Positions 7,581-16,077 of a stretch of 64,000 bases of DNA are shown here, piece after piece. Position 1 is the stretch's first letter. Every line of letters begins with the position of its first letter. A program made the position numbers and the translations under genes. Below the pieces are notes generated by a model. It did not search any database. It was not told the DNA's origin and worked only from the letters and a program-made list of their open reading frames with translations. The stretch comes from Lachnospiraceae bacterium (lineage in GTDB: Bacteria; Bacillota; Clostridia; Lachnospirales; Lachnospiraceae): contig JAFZLD010000021.1 of assembly GCA_017553505.1 (NCBI GenBank), positions 1-64,000 on the forward strand. Direction: 5' to 3'.

Positions 7581-9887
7581 ATGAGAATAAATCTAAAGTC
7601 TATTATCACTTGCCTGATTCTGGCAGTAATCATTCTTTTTCTTATATTCTGTGAGAGGAGCGAAGCGGCTCCAAAAGAAGAGGAAAACAATCTCTTATCC
7701 GGAAAATGGAAAATTTCCGGCGAGCCGATTAAAAACATCAGTCTCTATTATTCAAATTATGTGGGAAGCTTATTCAACGACAGTTATACGCCGGGAGTAA
7801 ACGTTTCTTTCAGGGATGAAGACGGATTGCACACGGCTTTCGGAAGCAAATTCTACTACATTTCGAATCTTTCATTGGTTCAAGATAATAGCTACGCCTT
7901 TACGTTTGTTCAAAGAATACAGACCTACGATTGTAATACAAACGAACTTACCACAAACTTTTGTATAGAAGATATAGTAGCAGATTCTTTGAATGTCAGT
8001 AACGGTAAAGAAGTACTCTTCTACAGACAAGCAAGCGACGGACTGACAAAGAATTATGCCAGCATCCTTTTGGAAGACGGAAAACTACTTAAGGGTATAG
8101 ACACGGAAGCATATATACAATCGGATATGTTAGCGGGCCGTAAACCTCAGAGGGAGATGACAGTTTATGAAGAAGCTACGGACAGATTTATCAGTGTTTG
8201 TACCGGAGGCGAAATAGTACTGACGGATCGGCTGGGTCATCTTTTGTCTTTTACGTTAGGGAAAAAGGGAGTTACCCAAAAACCTCTGTTTCAGACTCGA
8301 AGCGGTGTATGGATTTTTAAAGCCATATATTCCGGTAATGAGGTAGAATACTTCTACTTTGATGATTATAAACCGATAACACTATATGCCGGTCCGAATC
8401 TCTACATCGATAACGCTATCGAAGACAACGATGGAAACATAATATACAGAAAAATCGGTGAAGGCGACTTCATAAGATGGAACGTTAAAACAGGCGAGAG
8501 AGAAATAATATGCAGCTTTGAACCAAGGCTGGTGCGTGATGACGACATGGTAATTAACGATTCCGGAGATTTATACGTATATACCGACAACGATTTAAGA
8601 ATCTTTTCCAAGGAAGCAAAGACCCGAACAATATATGTTCAGCAGTTTGCTAACCGAGATCATAACATAGAGCGTGCTATGAAAGAATATGAGCAGACTC
8701 ATCCGGGCGTTACTTTTGAGTACGTCAAAATTGATTCTGAAGGAGAACGTGAAGAAAGAGCTCAGAAAAGTATCAACTCAATGAAAGCCGGAGCTGTAGA
8801 CATAGCATTTTTGGACAACGAAACCTTTAGCGATTACGTAAAGGCAGATTGCATTCGTGACATTTCGGATATCTATACGGAAGTAGACAAAGAAAACATG
8901 TTTGACAGTTTTAGGGATGCATCTACCGTCGATGGAAAAATGTTAAGATATCCTTCTTTTTACAACAGAGACTTACTGATAGCAAAAAGCGGAGTATTAT
9001 CTAAACCTTATTCAGCTACCGAACTTGTAAATCTTCTTGATAAGAAGGAAGCTGCCGGACACCCGTACGAAGCATTATGCTATGGATGCGAGGATCCGTT
9101 TGAAATATTCTTGGCCGGAATGGATGTATCGGAGTTTTTTGATTACAAAAAGGGATGCTGTAACTTTACCACAGATAACTTTGTAAAAATCCTTAAGCAG
9201 TGTAAAAAGTATTATTATGCGAGTAACAACGCACCTTTAACGGAAAAGGAACAATACAATAAACTTCTTCAGGATAAAGTACTTTTTGTAAATATCGGTT
9301 CCGTTGACTTATCTCAGTTCGACAGTATGAAGAGCATTCTGGGTGAAAATGCGGAGATAGCAGGTTATCCCACAAAAGCGCAAAGCGGAAATATTACTGC
9401 TTATAACAAGAGCCTGGTTGTCAGTAAGACGACCAAGAATTATGACATCATATCGGACTTTTTGAAGTACGTTTATAAGTATTACTGGGGACCTACCATA
9501 TACAATTTTATTCCGACAGATAAAGTTTCTTTTGATGGAATTGTGATGGAAGGGAATGATGAACATCCGACTGATGAACGGGCATATCAGATACCCGATG
9601 GCTATGAGCTTATAACATCTTACGAATTGAAAACACCTATGAAGCCCGTGATATACGTAATGCCTAACGGTGTTATGGATCTTGCGCAAAAAGAGGACGG
9701 AACATCTTATGTTGATGAGTATAAGAACTATTACGAAACGCTCCGATTGGCAGACCCTCGTTTCGAACCCATAAAGAAAATATTGCGAGACGAGATTGAG
9801 TCAATGTATAAGAACAACACAGATGAAAAAGAAGTTGCTAAGAAAATTCAGAGACAAGTAAGCGAATACCTTAAAACATTTGAGTAA
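7581..9887 (+). CDS. Exported solute-binding-type protein linked to a two-component system
   Basis: A 768-residue secreted or membrane-anchored protein. An N-terminal hydrophobic segment (about 7-24) is followed by CERSEAAP: cleavage after SEA or anchoring at C25 (a poor lipobox LIFC) are both possible. Residues about 35-345 are rich in short beta strands with repeated aromatic/Asp-Gly turns, suggesting a beta-propeller. Residues about 350-730 resemble family 1 extracellular solute-binding proteins (IYVQQFANRDHNIERAMKEYE, then a VDIAFLDNETF segment). No permease or ATPase is nearby. Instead the stop codon is 13 bases before a response regulator gene, so I infer a ligand-sensing partner for the kinase at 10608-12152. 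CGGAGGGG precedes ATG 7581. Confidence 0.7.
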   Translation: MRINLKSIITCLILAVIILFLIFCERSEAAPKEEENNLLSGKWKISGEPIKNISLYYSNYVGSLFNDSYTPGVNVSFRDEDGLHTAFGSKFYYISNLSLVQDNSYAFTFVQRIQTYDCNTNELTTNFCIEDIVADSLNVSNGKEVLFYRQASDGLTKNYASILLEDGKLLKGIDTEAYIQSDMLAGRKPQREMTVYEEATDRFISVCTGGEIVLTDRLGHLLSFTLGKKGVTQKPLFQTRSGVWIFKAIYSGNEVEYFYFDDYKPITLYAGPNLYIDNAIEDNDGNIIYRKIGEGDFIRWNVKTGEREIICSFEPRLVRDDDMVINDSGDLYVYTDNDLRIFSKEAKTRTIYVQQFANRDHNIERAMKEYEQTHPGVTFEYVKIDSEGEREERAQKSINSMKAGAVDIAFLDNETFSDYVKADCIRDISDIYTEVDKENMFDSFRDASTVDGKMLRYPSFYNRDLLIAKSGVLSKPYSATELVNLLDKKEAAGHPYEALCYGCEDPFEIFLAGMDVSEFFDYKKGCCNFTTDNFVKILKQCKKYYYASNNAPLTEKEQYNKLLQDKVLFVNIGSVDLSQFDSMKSILGENAEIAGYPTKAQSGNITAYNKSLVVSKTTKNYDIISDFLKYVYKYYWGPTIYNFIPTDKVSFDGIVMEGNDEHPTDERAYQIPDGYELITSYELKTPMKPVIYVMPNGVMDLAQKEDGTSYVDEYKNYYETLRLADPRFEPIKKILRDEIESMYKNNTDEKEVAKKIQRQVSEYLKTFE

Positions 9888-9900
9888 GGGGAATGGGGTA

Positions 9901-10611
9901 ATGTACAACATTTTGCTGTGCGATGATGAGGATGATATCCTTTATGCATTAAAAATCTATCTTAAAGATCGGAACTTTACATTCTTCGAAGCAAGAAACG
10001 GTCGCGAGGCTATCGAAGCGGTCAAAGAAAACAGAATCGATTTGATACTTCTTGATATTATGATGCCGCAGATGGACGGCCTTACTGCCATGCAGAATAT
10101 CAGACAGTATAGCAATGTGCCCATCATTCTTTTGACTGCCAAGAGTGAGAACATCGATAAGATAGCAGGACTTGAAGAGGGTGCGGACGACTATATCACG
10201 AAACCTTTTGACCCGCTGGAAGTTCGTGCAAGAGTAAATGCGCAGTTGAGGCGTTATACCAGACTCGGCGGTAATACCGCTCTCGGCGAAACTTTGTTGG
10301 TAGGCGGTCTTGAGCTTGATGACAGGGAAAAGATAGTAAGGCTTAACGGCGAGGAGATTTCTTTTACCAATACTGAATACGAGATACTGAAGCTACTTAT
10401 GAACAACAAGGGTAAATGCTTTTCCCCGGCGGAGATATATTCTCAGATTTGGAAGGAGAATGCTATCGGAAGTGAAAGAACCATCGCCGTTCACATTCGC
10501 CACATAAGGGAGAAGATCGAAATCGACTCGGCCAATCCCAGGTACCTTACCGCTGTGTGGGGGCAGGGCTACAAGATTAACAGTTCCGAGGTGAAAGGAG
10601 ACAGGTTATGA
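9901..10611 (+). CDS. OmpR-family response regulator
   Basis: A 236-residue response regulator with an N-terminal receiver domain (about 1-120; acidic pocket LCDDEDD, phosphoacceptor D52 in LLDIMMPQMDG, conserved Lys in ITKPFDP) and a C-terminal winged-helix DNA-binding domain (about 130-232, ending in VWGQGYKI). I choose ATG 9901, 9 bases after AAGGGG (9886-9891). Its stop overlaps the kinase start (ATGA), so the pair is translationally coupled. It probably controls genes in response to whatever the binding protein at 7581 and kinase detect; the target genes are not evident here. Confidence 0.92.
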   Translation: MYNILLCDDEDDILYALKIYLKDRNFTFFEARNGREAIEAVKENRIDLILLDIMMPQMDGLTAMQNIRQYSNVPIILLTAKSENIDKIAGLEEGADDYITKPFDPLEVRARVNAQLRRYTRLGGNTALGETLLVGGLELDDREKIVRLNGEEISFTNTEYEILKLLMNNKGKCFSPAEIYSQIWKENAIGSERTIAVHIRHIREKIEIDSANPRYLTAVWGQGYKINSSEVKGDRL

Positions 10612-12152
10612 AGAAGACACTTCTTTCGATTCTATTTGCAATGATGATAGTCATTGGGCTTTGCGGGACATTGTTTGAAATGGCGATTTTTTATGATAGA
10701 GAATTTAGTGGAAATTATAGAACACTGGAAATATCGCTAAATGAACCGAAAAATAACAGCATTTCATATTCGCTTGTTAAAACTATGGTTGATTATATGG
10801 AAGAGAACGGCATCGAAAAACTTAAATCTCTATGTTATCGTAGAGACATCAAGTTTGCAATTTATGAGCAAAATGGAAGACCTGTAGGTCGACTTATGGG
10901 GCCCAACGAAGAAGTATCTGCCAAGGAGATAGACTATAGTACAGAGAATAACGATTATACGGTAAGACTTTATTTTGGTGAAAAAAAGAGTAATTACAGT
11001 AACAGTTTTTGGGGAAAGACCTGGTTGTTTATAAGGGAGCATATTTATAGAGAGATTATTTGGAGCGTAGTAAGTCTTGCATTACTTATTTGCGGAACGA
11101 TACTGTTTGTCTTGTATGCATCGACGCTGGTCAAATATGTGTTAATTGTGGGATTTATTCTGTCTGTAATTTCTATAGTCGCGATTATGGGCGGAGACTG
11201 CGATGAAGAGGAAATAATAGTTACCGCAATCGGATTAATGGCAATCAGTGTAGTACCGGGAGCTATCTATATAAAGAAACTTTCTAAACTTGAGAGAGCG
11301 GTTAAAGAAATCGCGGACGGAAACACAAACTTAAAGATGGATGTCAAAAAATACCCCATCTCTCTCAAAAATTTCGCAGAAGAAATCAACCTTATCTCCG
11401 GCAGTGTATCCAATGCCGTAAGCGAAAGACTTAAAAGTGAGCGCTTTAAAACAGAACTCATAACCAACGTCTCTCATGATATCAAGACACCGCTTACCTC
11501 AATCATCAATTTCTCTGACCTTATAGCCAAAGAAGGAACCACCGAAGAAGAGCGTGTCGAGTACGCAGACCATCTTCATAAGCAATCTGTGAGATTAAAG
11601 GAATTGCTTGAAGCGTTAATAGAAGCATCCAAAGCAGCAACCGGCGCAGTTGAACTTAATATGGCGCCTTGCGACGTGCATGTGCTTTTGGAGCAGTGCG
11701 TAGTTGAGTATGAACATAAATTAAACCTGACTGATATAACTTTGATGGAATCATACCCGGAAGAAAAGCTTATGATTTCAGCAGATGCCAAGTTCTTAAG
11801 CCGAATCTTTGAGAACTTACTAACCAACATATGTAAGTACGCAATGCCCGGCTCCAGAGCATATGTCAGTGCCAAGAAACTTGACAATAATGCAGTCATC
11901 AGTTTTAAGAATATGTCCAAAGAACCTCTGAACTTTACGATGGAAGAACTCACGGAGAGGTTCGTAAGGGGTGACATATCAAGACATACCGAAGGTCATG
12001 GGCTGGGGCTTTCAATAGTAAAAAGCCTAATGGATCTCCAAAACGGCGAGCTAAAGATGCAAGCCGATGCAGATTTGTTTATTGTAGAGCTTTCTTTTCC
12101 TCTTATAGAAATTGAAAGTGAAGAAATAGCCACAGAAGAGACGGGACAGTAA
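10608..12152 (+). CDS. Sensor histidine kinase
   Basis: A 514-residue membrane kinase. Predicted TM helices are at about 5-28, 150-172, 174-194 and 204-222, with an extracytoplasmic domain at about 30-148. The phosphoacceptor is H290 in ITNVSHDIKTPLTSI, followed by N-box LLTNICKYA and G-box GHGLGLSIV of the HATPase domain. It begins within the ATGA overlap with the response regulator. Together with the solute-binding-type protein it forms a three-gene sensing operon; the extracytoplasmic loop is the likely contact point for the binding protein (inference). Confidence 0.92.
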   Translation: MKKTLLSILFAMMIVIGLCGTLFEMAIFYDREFSGNYRTLEISLNEPKNNSISYSLVKTMVDYMEENGIEKLKSLCYRRDIKFAIYEQNGRPVGRLMGPNEEVSAKEIDYSTENNDYTVRLYFGEKKSNYSNSFWGKTWLFIREHIYREIIWSVVSLALLICGTILFVLYASTLVKYVLIVGFILSVISIVAIMGGDCDEEEIIVTAIGLMAISVVPGAIYIKKLSKLERAVKEIADGNTNLKMDVKKYPISLKNFAEEINLISGSVSNAVSERLKSERFKTELITNVSHDIKTPLTSIINFSDLIAKEGTTEEERVEYADHLHKQSVRLKELLEALIEASKAATGAVELNMAPCDVHVLLEQCVVEYEHKLNLTDITLMESYPEEKLMISADAKFLSRIFENLLTNICKYAMPGSRAYVSAKKLDNNAVISFKNMSKEPLNFTMEELTERFVRGDISRHTEGHGLGLSIVKSLMDLQNGELKMQADADLFIVELSFPLIEIESEEIATEETGQ

Positions 12153-12170
12153 AACTGCCCCGCCTCTTCT
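12136..12170. terminator. Bidirectional terminator between convergent operons
   Basis: GAAGAGACGGGACAGT (12136-12151) pairs with ACTGCCCCGCCTCTTC (12155-12170), 14 of 16 positions, with a 3-base loop. It spans the kinase stop codon and also lies 3' of the minus-strand tRNA-Cys. Confidence 0.7.
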
Positions 12171-12191
12171 TATTATTTAGGAGAACTACGC

Positions 12192-12261
12192 TGACAGTGA
12201 CCGGACTCGAACCGGTATCTTCGGTTTTGCAAACCTATGCCGTTCCTGCGGCCACACCGTC
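12192..12261 (-). tRNA. Aberrant tRNA-Cys (GCA)
   Basis: A 70-base cloverleaf: acceptor GACGGTG/CACTGTC (one G-U), D-arm with only a 3-bp stem (GCC-GCAGGAAC-GGC), anticodon arm TAGGT-TTGCAAA-ACCGA with an A-G mismatch at 28-42, anticodon GCA, 4-base variable loop, T-arm ACCGG-TTCGAGT-CCGGT, discriminator A73, no CCA. Canonical bacterial tRNA-Cys has U73, a major CysRS identity element, so this one should be a poor CysRS substrate or specialised. Its 5' end is 11 bases after the stop codon of the transporter ATPase, on the same strand, so it is probably processed from the same transcript. A canonical tRNA-Cys must exist elsewhere if this one is specialised. Confidence 0.8.
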
Positions 12262-12272
12262 ATAATAGGGTT

Positions 12273-13013
12273 TTATTTGTTGTAAGAAAACGTCTGCAAA
12301 AACTTTTTAAGTCTGTCCGTCTTAGGATTGTCAAAGAACTCATCGGGAGTGCCCTCTTCAACTATCTTTCCGCCATCGATGAAGACTACCCTGTCTGCAA
12401 CGGCGCGAGCGAACTGCATTTCGTGGGTGACGATCAGCATCGTACGACCTTCTTTGGCTAAAGAAAGTACTACGTCCAAAACTTCGTGAACCATTTCGGG
12501 GTCGAGGGCAGCGGTGATTTCATCAAGAAGCAGAACTTTAGGCTGCATGATGAGTGCGCGCACGATAGCAACTCGCTGCTTCTGTCCGCCGGAAAGCTGG
12601 CGGGGATAGTTGTCTTTCTTAGAAAGTAAGCCGACTCTTTCGAGAAGCGCGAGAGCTTCTTCTTCAACTTCTTTCTTATTTCTCTTCTTAACCTTTATAG
12701 GGGCTAAAGTTACGTTATCAAGAATGGTCTTGTGAGGAAACAAATCGTAGCTTTGGAATACCATACCGATTTTTTCACGGTTCTTTTGAAGAGTCTTCTT
12801 GTCGTGGCTGATGTTCTCGCCGTCTAAGATTATTTCTCCGTCCTGAATATCTTCAAGACCGTTAAGGCATCGCAGGAATGTGCTTTTGCCGCAGCCGGAG
12901 GGTCCGACGATAACTACGACTTCGCCTTCTTTGACCGATAAATCTATATTGTCGAGTACCGTGAGGTCATCGAATCTTTTTGAAAGGTTTTTAACGCTTA
13001 ATATTTCACTCAT
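12273..13013 (-). CDS. Polar amino acid ABC transporter ATPase
   Basis: A 246-residue ATPase of the GlnQ/HisP family. It has Walker [11 protein letters not shown]-loop FQSYDLFPH, signature [11 protein letters not shown] and Walker [12 protein letters not shown]. It powers the two adjacent HisMQ-type permeases for uptake of a polar amino acid; from the leader peptide and MetNI neighbours I infer cystine or cysteine rather than glutamine. It is the last protein gene of the operon; the start is 1 base from the preceding permease stop, and a tRNA-Cys follows 11 bases after its stop. Confidence 0.92.
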   Translation of the reverse strand: MSEILSVKNLSKRFDDLTVLDNIDLSVKEGEVVVIVGPSGCGKSTFLRCLNGLEDIQDGEIILDGENISHDKKTLQKNREKIGMVFQSYDLFPHKTILDNVTLAPIKVKKRNKKEVEEEALALLERVGLLSKKDNYPRQLSGGQKQRVAIVRALIMQPKVLLLDEITAALDPEMVHEVLDVVLSLAKEGRTMLIVTHEMQFARAVADRVVFIDGGKIVEEGTPDEFFDNPKTDRLKKFLQTFSYNK

Positions 13014-13014
13014 C

Positions 13015-13683
13015 TTAATTTTCCCATTTCTTCTCGAGATACTTGGAAAGGCAGCTTATAGGGTAGCATGCCAGGAAATATAAAAAGAAAACTGTAGCAA
13101 ATACACCAAATGCCGCATTGGGCGAAGACTTGCGGTTCGCCTCGATAATCTGTTGGCTAACTTTAAGGACTTCGACGATTCCAATCATCATGACCAGGCT
13201 CGTGGTCTTAATCATACGTGTAATCAGGTTGATGGAAAGCGGAATCATGCGCCTTACAATCTGCGGAATGATTACGTACAGATAAGTCTGCAGAGGGCTG
13301 AGTCCGAGAGCGAAGCTGCTTTCGTATTGAATCACGGGAATACCCGTAAGCGCGCCTCTTACCAGATCCGACATCTCAGCGGTACCCCAGAAAGAAAACA
13401 CTATAATCGAAGCCGTCTCAGCAGAAAGATTAATTCCCAGTGCTCTCGTTGCGCCAAAGAAAACTATAAACAAAAGCACCATCTGTGGCATAATGCGCAC
13501 AATCTCGAGATACAATCTGGTAATTGCTTTAACCACAACATTCTTGGTCGTCATAATCATTCCGAGCACGATTCCGAGAGGAATACTGATAGCCACGGAA
13601 ATCAAGCTTATCTTAAGTGCCACACCGAGTCCGGCCAAAAGTCTTATGAAGTTGGTTCCTTTAAATAAAACATCAAATCCCAT
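13015..13683 (-). CDS. Amino acid ABC transporter permease (second)
   Basis: A 222-residue inner membrane permease of the HisMQ/GlnP type with about five TM helices and the EAA loop region [20 protein letters not shown] that docks with the ATPase. It pairs with the other permease (13687-14346) as a heterodimer and with the ATPase 13-kb gene downstream. It starts 3 bases after the preceding permease stop codon, implying co-translation. Substrate cannot be read from the sequence. Confidence 0.88.
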   Translation of the reverse strand: MGFDVLFKGTNFIRLLAGLGVALKISLISVAISIPLGIVLGMIMTTKNVVVKAITRLYLEIVRIMPQMVLLFIVFFGATRALGINLSAETASIIVFSFWGTAEMSDLVRGALTGIPVIQYESSFALGLSPLQTYLYVIIPQIVRRMIPLSINLITRMIKTTSLVMMIGIVEVLKVSQQIIEANRKSSPNAAFGVFATVFFLYFLACYPISCLSKYLEKKWEN

Positions 13684-13686
13684 GGT

Positions 13687-14346
13687 CTAGACTCCAAACA
13701 TTTTGTAACGCGTTTTCTTTTCCATAACTGTACCGAGTATTGAAACCGGCACTAGCATTACGATATAGAATACTACGAGCAGTACAAGGCACTCGGTAGT
13801 GTTGTAATAAAGACCAATCAGGTCCTTGGCGGTAAACATCAGGTCCATAAGGCTGATTGCGGAAAATACGCTTGTTTCTTTGAGTAAGAAGATTACGTTG
13901 GCAACTATTGCGGGTGTGCTGATTGAAAAAGCTTGTGGAAGTATGACATTTCCAAATAGTTGCGATTTGGACATACCGAGGGCAAGCGCACTTTCCGACT
14001 GCGAAACGGGTACGGCATCAAGGCCGCTGCGAAAGCTTTCCGCCATATAGCTTCCGCCGAGTAAGCCCAGGCCCACCGCTCCGCACACTTCAGCCGAGAC
14101 AGCAACACCGATTTTGGGAAGGCCAAAGTAGATAAAGAAGAGCTGAACGAGCAGAGGTGTGTTACGAAACAGCTCTACATAGGCCTTCGCAATCGGTTTT
14201 AAGACAGGAACGTTAAAATGGATGATAAAAGCAACAATTACACCTATCAATAACGCAATTATGATTCCTATCCAACCGATTTTCACGGTCAGAAAGAAAG
14301 CTTCAACATACAGTGGCAAATATGAGGACAAAACATTTGGATCCAT
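13687..14346 (-). CDS. Amino acid ABC transporter permease (first)
   Basis: A 219-residue HisMQ-type permease with TM segments at about 12-42, 50-70, 80-105 and 180-205. The EAA loop is SESALALGMSKSQLFGNVILPQ, and FRNTPLLVQLFFIYFGLP is typical of the family. It forms the channel of the second transporter in this operon together with the following permease. It lies 10 bases after metI. Its binding protein is inferred to be the N-terminal half of the fused lipoprotein at 16078-17742, because no other binding protein gene is in the operon. Confidence 0.88.
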   Translation of the reverse strand: MDPNVLSSYLPLYVEAFFLTVKIGWIGIIIALLIGVIVAFIIHFNVPVLKPIAKAYVELFRNTPLLVQLFFIYFGLPKIGVAVSAEVCGAVGLGLLGGSYMAESFRSGLDAVPVSQSESALALGMSKSQLFGNVILPQAFSISTPAIVANVIFLLKETSVFSAISLMDLMFTAKDLIGLYYNTTECLVLLVVFYIVMLVPVSILGTVMEKKTRYKMFGV

Positions 14347-14356
14347 TTTTATATTC

Positions 14357-15019
14357 CTATCGTTTTCTGTGATCTAACTTAGTAACAACTTTCGTTCCGA
14401 TATACTGAATAATCTGGAAAATGATAATCAGTAACGCAACGGTAATAATCATGATATCGGTCTTCCAACGATAATAACCGTATCTGACAGCGATATCTCC
14501 GAGGCCGCCTCCGCCGACAGTTCCGGACATTGCCGAATAACCGAGGAGAAGACCTGTGGTAATGGTGAAGCCTGTAAGTAAAGAAGTCTTAGCTTCTACC
14601 AGTAATACTTTAAAAATAATCTGTATGTTGCTTGCGCCCATTGATCTTGCTGCCTCCACAACACCCTTGTCGACTTCATTAAGTGAAGACTCGACCACGC
14701 GTCCGATATAGGGAGCCGCGCATATCACTAGTGGAACGATAGTAGCGGTAGATCCGTAGCTCTGGCCGACTATAAGTCTTGTGAATGGTATCAAAAGAAT
14801 CAGCAAAATCAAAAACGGAACGCTTCGAATAATGTTACAAATAAAATCTATAACTCTGTAGATAACAACGTTTGGTCTAAGACCGTTTTCTCCCGTCACA
14901 TGAAGAAGAACTCCGAGCGGAAGACCGATAATATAGCCCGCAACCGTTGAAACAATAGTCATGTACAGAGTATCCCTGATGCCTTCCAAGAGCATCTGAA
15001 CTACTTTAGGTTCAAGCAT
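14357..15019 (-). CDS. metI: Methionine ABC transporter permease MetI
   Basis: A 220-residue permease of the MetI (D-methionine) family, with five TM helices and the EAA segment VVEAARSMGASNIQIIFKVLL. Phrases such as IIRSVPFLILLILLIPFTR and GGLGDIAVRYGYYR are characteristic of MetI. Its start overlaps the end of metN by 8 bases. It forms the MetNI transporter, imports methionine, and is served by the MetQ-like C-terminal half of the operon's binding protein (inference from family and context). Confidence 0.93.
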   Translation of the reverse strand: MLEPKVVQMLLEGIRDTLYMTIVSTVAGYIIGLPLGVLLHVTGENGLRPNVVIYRVIDFICNIIRSVPFLILLILLIPFTRLIVGQSYGSTATIVPLVICAAPYIGRVVESSLNEVDKGVVEAARSMGASNIQIIFKVLLVEAKTSLLTGFTITTGLLLGYSAMSGTVGGGGLGDIAVRYGYYRWKTDIMIITVALLIIIFQIIQYIGTKVVTKLDHRKR

Positions 15020-16025
15020 TGTCCGTCACCTCCGTAACTATTAATCCTTCTTCTTCGAGGTAAGAAACCATCTCACCGCGGGTAACCGCATCGTCGGGAA
15101 CGCTCAAAATCATTTCCCCGACTGCCTTACCGTTTACGTTACGGGTATCGGCTTTTAGGATATTGACCGGCTTTTGAAATTTAAGGATAAGATTGGAAAT
15201 GACCGGCTCGTACGCTGAATTCTCTTTAAAGACGATTCGTATACGATTGTCGGTCTCATATTTTTTAAGTGGTGTAAATCTTAAATCCTTGCCTGAGATA
15301 AGTTCTTTGGCCGCATCCGACTGAGGATTCTCAAAGATCGTATCTACCGAACCCTCCTCGACAAGCCTGCCGTTATCAATAATAGCCACCCTGTTACAAA
15401 TCTCGGTGACAACAGACATCTGATGAGTAATGATTACTATCGTAATACCGAGATTATGATTAATCTCCTTAAGCAGACTCAAGATTGAACTTGTAGTCTG
15501 GGGATCCAAAGCACTTGTTGCCTCATCGCAAAGAAGAATTCGCGGATTGGTGGCAAGAGCCCTGGCAATGGCAACTCTTTGTTTCTGCCCGCCCGAGAGT
15601 TGTGAAGGATAAGCTTTTTCTTTGTCCTCGAGATTAACGGTTCTTAGTAATTCTCTTGCGCGAACTCTGGCTTCTTTCTTCTTGACTCCTCCGATTTCCA
15701 AGGGAAAACAGACATTGTCGAGCACGTTCTTTTGCTCTAAGAGGTTGAAATTCTGGAAGATCATACCAATGTCGCTGCGCTTCTTGCGAAGTTCTTTCTC
15801 AGATAAAAAGAACAAATCTGTTCCGTCAATAAGTATCTGACCTTCCGTGGGTTTCTCGAGATAATTGATGGAGCGGACCAAAGTGCTTTTGCCGGCACCG
15901 GACATTCCGATGATGCCGAAGATGTCTCCCTTCTCGATTGAAAGATTGATGTTGTCGAGGGCGATTATAGAGTGACCTTTTATTTCAAATACTTTTTTCA
16001 GATTCTTAATTTCTATTTCGCTCAT
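15012..16025 (-). CDS. metN: Methionine ABC transporter ATPase MetN with NIL domain
   Basis: A 337-residue ATPase. The N-terminal nucleotide-binding domain has Walker A GMSGAGKST, signature [11 protein letters not shown] and Walker B LLCDEATSALD. The C-terminal ferredoxin-like NIL domain (about 265-335) is the one that in MetN binds methionine and inhibits transport at high internal methionine. So uptake probably has post-translational feedback in addition to the attenuator upstream. It lies 52 bases after the binding-protein gene and overlaps metI by 8 bases. Confidence 0.94.
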   Translation of the reverse strand: MSEIEIKNLKKVFEIKGHSIIALDNINLSIEKGDIFGIIGMSGAGKSTLVRSINYLEKPTEGQILIDGTDLFFLSEKELRKKRSDIGMIFQNFNLLEQKNVLDNVCFPLEIGGVKKKEARVRARELLRTVNLEDKEKAYPSQLSGGQKQRVAIARALATNPRILLCDEATSALDPQTTSSILSLLKEINHNLGITIVIITHQMSVVTEICNRVAIIDNGRLVEEGSVDTIFENPQSDAAKELISGKDLRFTPLKKYETDNRIRIVFKENSAYEPVISNLILKFQKPVNILKADTRNVNGKAVGEMILSVPDDAVTRGEMVSYLEEEGLIVTEVTDNA

Positions 16026-16077
16026 GTTTCACCTACGCAGGATAAGGGGCCCGTGAAGGCCCCTTGAACCTTTAATC

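Noticed and set aside
12153..12272. Integration (att) site at the tRNA-Cys
   Set aside because: A tRNA gene at an operon border can be an integration target, but there is no integrase, no phage or plasmid gene and no repeated tRNA 3' end in the flanking sequence.
13153..13668. 171-codon plus-strand ORF
   Set aside because: Lies wholly antisense to the HisMQ-type permease, has no ribosome site and a composition typical of a shadow frame.
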